The position numbers were made by a program, and so were the translations under genes. Positions 61,011 to 64,000 of a stretch of DNA of 64,000 bases are shown piece by piece; the first letter of the stretch is position 1; every line of letters starts with the position of its first letter. The DNA comes from Devosia sp. Lineage in GTDB: Bacteria > Pseudomonadota > Alphaproteobacteria > Rhizobiales > Devosiaceae. The stretch is taken from the NCBI GenBank assembly GCA_016713105.1, contig JADJPS010000020.1, positions 186,001 to 250,000 of the forward strand. The letters are read 5' to 3'. A model generated the notes under the pieces. That model did not search any database, had not been told where the DNA came from, and saw only the letters and a list, made by a program, of their open reading frames with translations.

Positions 61011-61818
61011 CGGCCCGCTGCGCCTCGCCGCCCTTGCACTGTGCTGCGCCCTGGCCCTGCCGGCGCTGCCGGCAGTGGCGCGCCAGCTCGGCGATTTCGG
61101 CCGCGTCCAGGCGGGCGTGCTGAACGACGAGATCATCCCCGGTTTCGAAAAGATCTGGAAGCAGCTCAACCGCCGTCCGGCCTCTGACTTCAACTGGACC
61201 GACCAGGAAGTCGACATGCACGCGCGCGTCTGGCGCTTCCTCGTCGCACCGCAGACCCGCGACTGGGCCTTCGAGTATGCCGCCGAGATCAAGCCGGCCA
61301 GGGTCGGCGAGCCGCGCAAGCGCTACGAGGATCGCTACTATGGCTGGCTGCGCCAGGAGCGCCACGCCTCCTCGCGTGTCCGCTACAGCGCCATGGCGGA
61401 CCATATCGGCGCCGACCTCGGCACGCTCGGGCCGGCCTTCCGCGCCATCTGTGCCGTGATCGAGGTCGACCGGCAGCGCGCCGTCGCGGCGGCCAGCGTG
61501 GATGGGCTCGAGCGCGAGGTGCTGCGCGACCAGGCCGAGCGCGAGGCGGAGAACCAGGCCCATGTCGCGCATTTCGTCAGCGCGCTGGCCTATCGCTATG
61601 CGGCCTACAGCTATGCGCTCGACCACCTGCTGGTCGAGACGCCGCACGAGGGCGCGGTGGTCGTCGACGGTCGGCTCAGCGAACTGGCGATGTGGGTCGA
61701 CCGGGCGGAAGCCGGCGACTTCTGCGCGGCCGGCTGGAGTCGGGGCGAAGGGGGCGGCACGGCGCTGCCCTCCCGCGTGCTTCTCGATGGGCCCGACGAA
61801 GGCACCATCCGCAAGTAG
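61003..61818 (+). CDS. Exported helical protein, function unknown
   Basis: This is a 271-residue protein starting with GTG at 61003. A signal peptide (LRLAALALCCALALPALPAVA) is followed by a mostly alpha-helical domain: VQAGVLNDEIIPGFEKIWKQLNRR, DWAFEYAAEIKPARVGEPRKRYEDRYY, and AEREAENQAHVAHFVSALAYRYAAYSYALDHLLV. No known enzyme motif was recognised. It overlaps the preceding small gene and is convergent with the DUF1254 gene. Confidence 0.7.
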   Translation: MADGPLRLAALALCCALALPALPAVARQLGDFGRVQAGVLNDEIIPGFEKIWKQLNRRPASDFNWTDQEVDMHARVWRFLVAPQTRDWAFEYAAEIKPARVGEPRKRYEDRYYGWLRQERHASSRVRYSAMADHIGADLGTLGPAFRAICAVIEVDRQRAVAAASVDGLEREVLRDQAEREAENQAHVAHFVSALAYRYAAYSYALDHLLVETPHEGAVVVDGRLSELAMWVDRAEAGDFCAAGWSRGEGGGTALPSRVLLDGPDEGTIRK

Positions 61819-61821
61819 GAA

Positions 61822-62370
61822 TCAGCCGTCGATATTGCCGCAGCGCAGGCCGGCAAGGGCCTTCTCGTAGCGGCCTCGCACCGCCGGATGCGGCGGCGCG
61901 AGACGCACCAGCACCATCAGTTCGTCGGCGTCCGCCTCGACGATCAGCAGCCCTTCGGCGATGTCGAGCTTCTGCTCGGCGAGGAGCCGGGTCTGCGCGG
62001 CGTTGAACAGGCCGATATCGAGGGTCGAGCCGATGCCGTCGCGATTGGTGGTCGAATAGACCACGGTGCCGGTCCGGCTGTAGACGGCAACCGACCAGAA
62101 GGCCTGCGGCAGCGTGCCTGCGACGGTTCCCGGCCCGTCCCGCAGGTCGATGCGGCATATCGCATAGGCGAGCTCGGGATCGAGGCGCAGCGCATTGGGC
62201 TGGTCCGGCCGGGCCGCGGGCAGGACATGGGGCCCGCTGCCTTCGCCCAGCGCCGCCACCTGGTCCCAGGCCACCGTCGGCGACAGCGCCGGCAGCCCCA
62301 GGATCACCGCAATATGGATGATGCCTCCCAGCACCACCCCACCGACCGCCCAGAGCAGGGTCCGGATCAT
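61822..62370 (-). CDS. DUF1254 domain protein
   Basis: This is a 182-residue membrane-anchored protein. One N-terminal helix (LLWAVGGVVLGGIIHIAVILGL) is followed by a periplasmic DUF1254 domain (FWSVAVYSRTGTVVYSTTNRDG, LLIVEADADELMVLVRLAPP). DUF1254 and DUF1214 are often fused in one polypeptide; here they are adjacent genes overlapping by four bases. Function is unknown. Confidence 0.82.
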   Translation of the reverse strand: MIRTLLWAVGGVVLGGIIHIAVILGLPALSPTVAWDQVAALGEGSGPHVLPAARPDQPNALRLDPELAYAICRIDLRDGPGTVAGTLPQAFWSVAVYSRTGTVVYSTTNRDGIGSTLDIGLFNAAQTRLLAEQKLDIAEGLLIVEADADELMVLVRLAPPHPAVRGRYEKALAGLRCGNIDG

Positions 62371-62936
62371 GCGCAGGCCTCGCGGATGATCGCGGGCAGG
62401 GCCGCGACGCCACCTCCGACGCTGGGGGTATCGTAGAGCGTGAGCACCAGCTCGAAGCTGCCTTCGCCGGTGATCTCCAGCCAGTTCTGCGGCGCCAGAG
62501 TGCGGCTGACATAGAGCGCGAACGAACCGTCGCCAGCCCGGCTCAGGCGCGTGCTGGCAAAATCGAGTGCGCCGTCGGGACGGGCGATGGGGGCACCGGT
62601 AAGGGGGGCCACGGCGACGAGCGTCCAGAATCGCGCGGCCGGGGTGGTGCCGTCGATGCGGTACCGGCAGGCGCGGTCGAGACGCTGGTTGTCGCTGTCG
62701 GTCCTCGCCACGAACTGCAGCCCCTCGCTGGCGCCCAGTTCGAGGCCGCCGGTGCGCGCCATGTAGGCGCGGGTGTAGGGATCGGGGCGGGGCACGCCGA
62801 CGTCCCGCCAGGTCTGCCAGGGGCCGATCTCGATGGCGCCGATCAGCCGGCCGTCGGACAGCGCATACCAGGAAAGCCCGAAGCCCACCGTCAGCGCCAC
62901 CCCGATCATCAGGCCAAGATGCAGCAGGAAGCGCAA
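62367..62936 (-). CDS. DUF1214 domain protein
   Basis: This is a 189-residue membrane-anchored protein with an N-terminal helix (FLLHLGLMIGVALTVGFGLSW) and a DUF1214 domain (TRAYMARTGGLELGASEGLQF, FWTLVAVAP, SFALYVSRTLAPQNWLEI). It precedes and overlaps the DUF1254 gene (ATGA) and follows the penicillin-binding protein gene by three bases, so all three may share a transcript. Confidence 0.82.
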   Translation of the reverse strand: MRFLLHLGLMIGVALTVGFGLSWYALSDGRLIGAIEIGPWQTWRDVGVPRPDPYTRAYMARTGGLELGASEGLQFVARTDSDNQRLDRACRYRIDGTTPAARFWTLVAVAPLTGAPIARPDGALDFASTRLSRAGDGSFALYVSRTLAPQNWLEITGEGSFELVLTLYDTPSVGGGVAALPAIIREACA

Positions 62937-62939
62937 CGA

Positions 62940-64000
62940 CTACATCGCCTCGACCGCAAGCGGTGCGGGCACCGCCGACAGCACCGCCTGGCCGGCCGGC
63001 CGCCCCTGGGAAACGGCGCCGAGCGCGTCGCGCAGCCGATCCGCAACCTCGAGCAGCTTGCGGGCCGCATCCGGCTTCAGCCCCGGGGGGCGCTCCGGCT
63101 GCGCCGTTTCCACCATCGGCTCGGCCGATGCAATGACGAACGGGGCCGGCTTGAAGTCCACGCCGAAGACCGGCTTGATCTCGATGTTGGTGTGCGCATA
63201 GGCCATGAACTTTTGCCAGGCCACGGTCGGCAGGGTCCCGCCGGTCAGGTTCTTGGTCGGCCGGTAGTCGTCGTTGCCGAACCAGACGGCGGCGACGTAA
63301 TTGCCGGTGAAGCCACAGAACCACGCATCGCGATAGGACGAGGTGGTGCCGGTCTTGCCGACCGATGGCACCCCCTCGATCAGCGCCCGGCGCCCGGTGC
63401 CGTGCTCGACCACCGCGCGCAGCATGCGGTTCATGTAGTTGACCGTCTGCTCGCTGACCAGCCTTTCGCGCGGTGCATCGAGGTCGGCTTCATAGACCAC
63501 TTCGCCGCTCAGCGTGTTGATGCGGGTGATGCCGAACGCGGTGGCCTTGTAGCCGTTGTTGGCGAACACGCCGTAGGACGACGTCATGTCGATGACGCTC
63601 ACCGAGGCGGCGCCGAGCGCCAGCGAGCGGGTCACCGGGAAATCGTTGGTCAACCCGATCTTGTGGGCGAAGTCGGCGATCGGCTGCCGCCCGGTCTTGA
63701 TCGACAGGTTCACCGGCACCGTATTGATCGACTGCTGGAAGGCCGAGATCAGGCTGATCCGCCCCACCGAATTGCCCGAGTAGTTGCGCGGGCACCAGTT
63801 GCCGATGCACTGCGTCGCGCCGCTGACCACCGTGTCGGGGTCGTACTCGGGGATGAGCTCGAAGGTTGTGGCGTAGTCGAACAGCTTGAAGGCCGATCCC
63901 GGTTGCCGGTTCGGGACGATGGAGCGATTGAACTGGCTCTTGCCGTAGTCCATGCCGCCGACCATGGCGCGGATCGCGCCGTTCGGTTCGGTCACCACCA
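62940..64000 (-). CDS. Penicillin-binding protein 1A, C-terminal part
   Basis: This is the transpeptidase half of a class A penicillin-binding protein; the N-terminal glycosyltransferase part lies beyond the window's right edge. The catalytic motifs are SxxK (PGSAFKLFDYA), SxN (FQQSINTVPVN) and KTG (VGKTGTTSSYRDAWFCGFTG). GNDDYRPTKNLTGGTLP and WQKFMAYAH are class A landmarks. The C-terminus ends with a 90-residue Pro/Ala-rich tail. It cross-links peptidoglycan in the periplasm. Confidence 0.93.
   Translation of the reverse strand, partial: VVTEPNGAIRAMVGGMDYGKSQFNRSIVPNRQPGSAFKLFDYATTFELIPEYDPDTVVSGATQCIGNWCPRNYSGNSVGRISLISAFQQSINTVPVNLSIKTGRQPIADFAHKIGLTNDFPVTRSLALGAASVSVIDMTSSYGVFANNGYKATAFGITRINTLSGEVVYEADLDAPRERLVSEQTVNYMNRMLRAVVEHGTGRRALIEGVPSVGKTGTTSSYRDAWFCGFTGNYVAAVWFGNDDYRPTKNLTGGTLPTVAWQKFMAYAHTNIEIKPVFGVDFKPAPFVIASAEPMVETAQPERPPGLKPDAARKLLEVADRLRDALGAVSQGRPAGQAVLSAVPAPLAVEAM

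Overview
The window is GC-rich, gene-dense DNA of an alphaproteobacterium in the Hyphomicrobiales (Rhizobiales), most likely a Devosia-like lineage. This rests on gene content and order: a MucR/Ros zinc-finger regulator followed by sufE, a DUF5330 gene and a DivJ-type kinase; a rhizobial-type (ReAII) asparaginase; a TIGR03808-type Tat-exported repeat protein; DUF1491; and ispE, polyprenyl synthase, methyltransferase, S49 peptidase and glyQ in series. No phage, IS transposase, CRISPR array, rRNA or tRNA was recognised. The identification was made by reading alone.

Layout. (1) 1-10.8 kb: isoprenoid and housekeeping genes (ispE end, a frameshifted polyprenyl diphosphate synthase, trmN6-like methyltransferase, S49 peptidase, GGDEF-EAL protein, glyQ, and the overlapping ispH-GNAT-rnhA set), with a wrecked outer-membrane beta-barrel gene at the left edge. 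(2) 10.9-15.5 kb: a pyruvate phosphate dikinase-like protein with a degenerate ATP-grasp half, a SleB-type cell wall hydrolase (frameshifted) and a FecR-domain protein with a His/Asp/Gly tail. (3) 15.5-23.3 kb: a catabolic/uptake locus with flavin oxidoreductases, a cytosine-deaminase-like amidohydrolase, an NMT1/THI5-type ABC importer, a RidA protein and a creatininase-family amidohydrolase. (4) 23.4-27.4 kb: a complete OsmF/YehZ-type quaternary-amine ABC importer. (5) 27.6-33.4 kb: a YejABEF peptide importer. (6) 33.5-46.8 kb: sugar epimerase/isomerase pair, small secreted proteins, asparaginase, HerA-like ATPase with a SLOG-like protein, a pseudo-receiver, Fe-superoxide dismutase, a DinJ-YafQ toxin-antitoxin module, oligopeptidase B (broken) and msrB. 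(7) 47-52.9 kb: the complete mrpABCDEFG Na+/H+ antiporter operon. (8) 53-60.7 kb: mucR, a stand-alone DnaA domain IV protein with a DUF6456 protein, sufE, a DivJ-like kinase with a peptidoglycan-binding partner, and DUF2336. (9) 60.8-64 kb: small conserved proteins, a DUF1254/DUF1214 pair and the C-terminal part of penicillin-binding protein 1A.

Two themes run through the region. First, at least six genes are frameshifted, several by what looks like loss of one G/C in a short homopolymer. In conserved genes such as the polyprenyl synthase this points to consensus errors as much as to real gene decay. Second, short palindromic repeats lie between genes, and two have disturbed coding sequence: one sits inside oligopeptidase B and one follows the stump of a RelE/Gp49-like toxin. 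Many operons show 1-8 bp start/stop overlaps, which indicates tight translational coupling.
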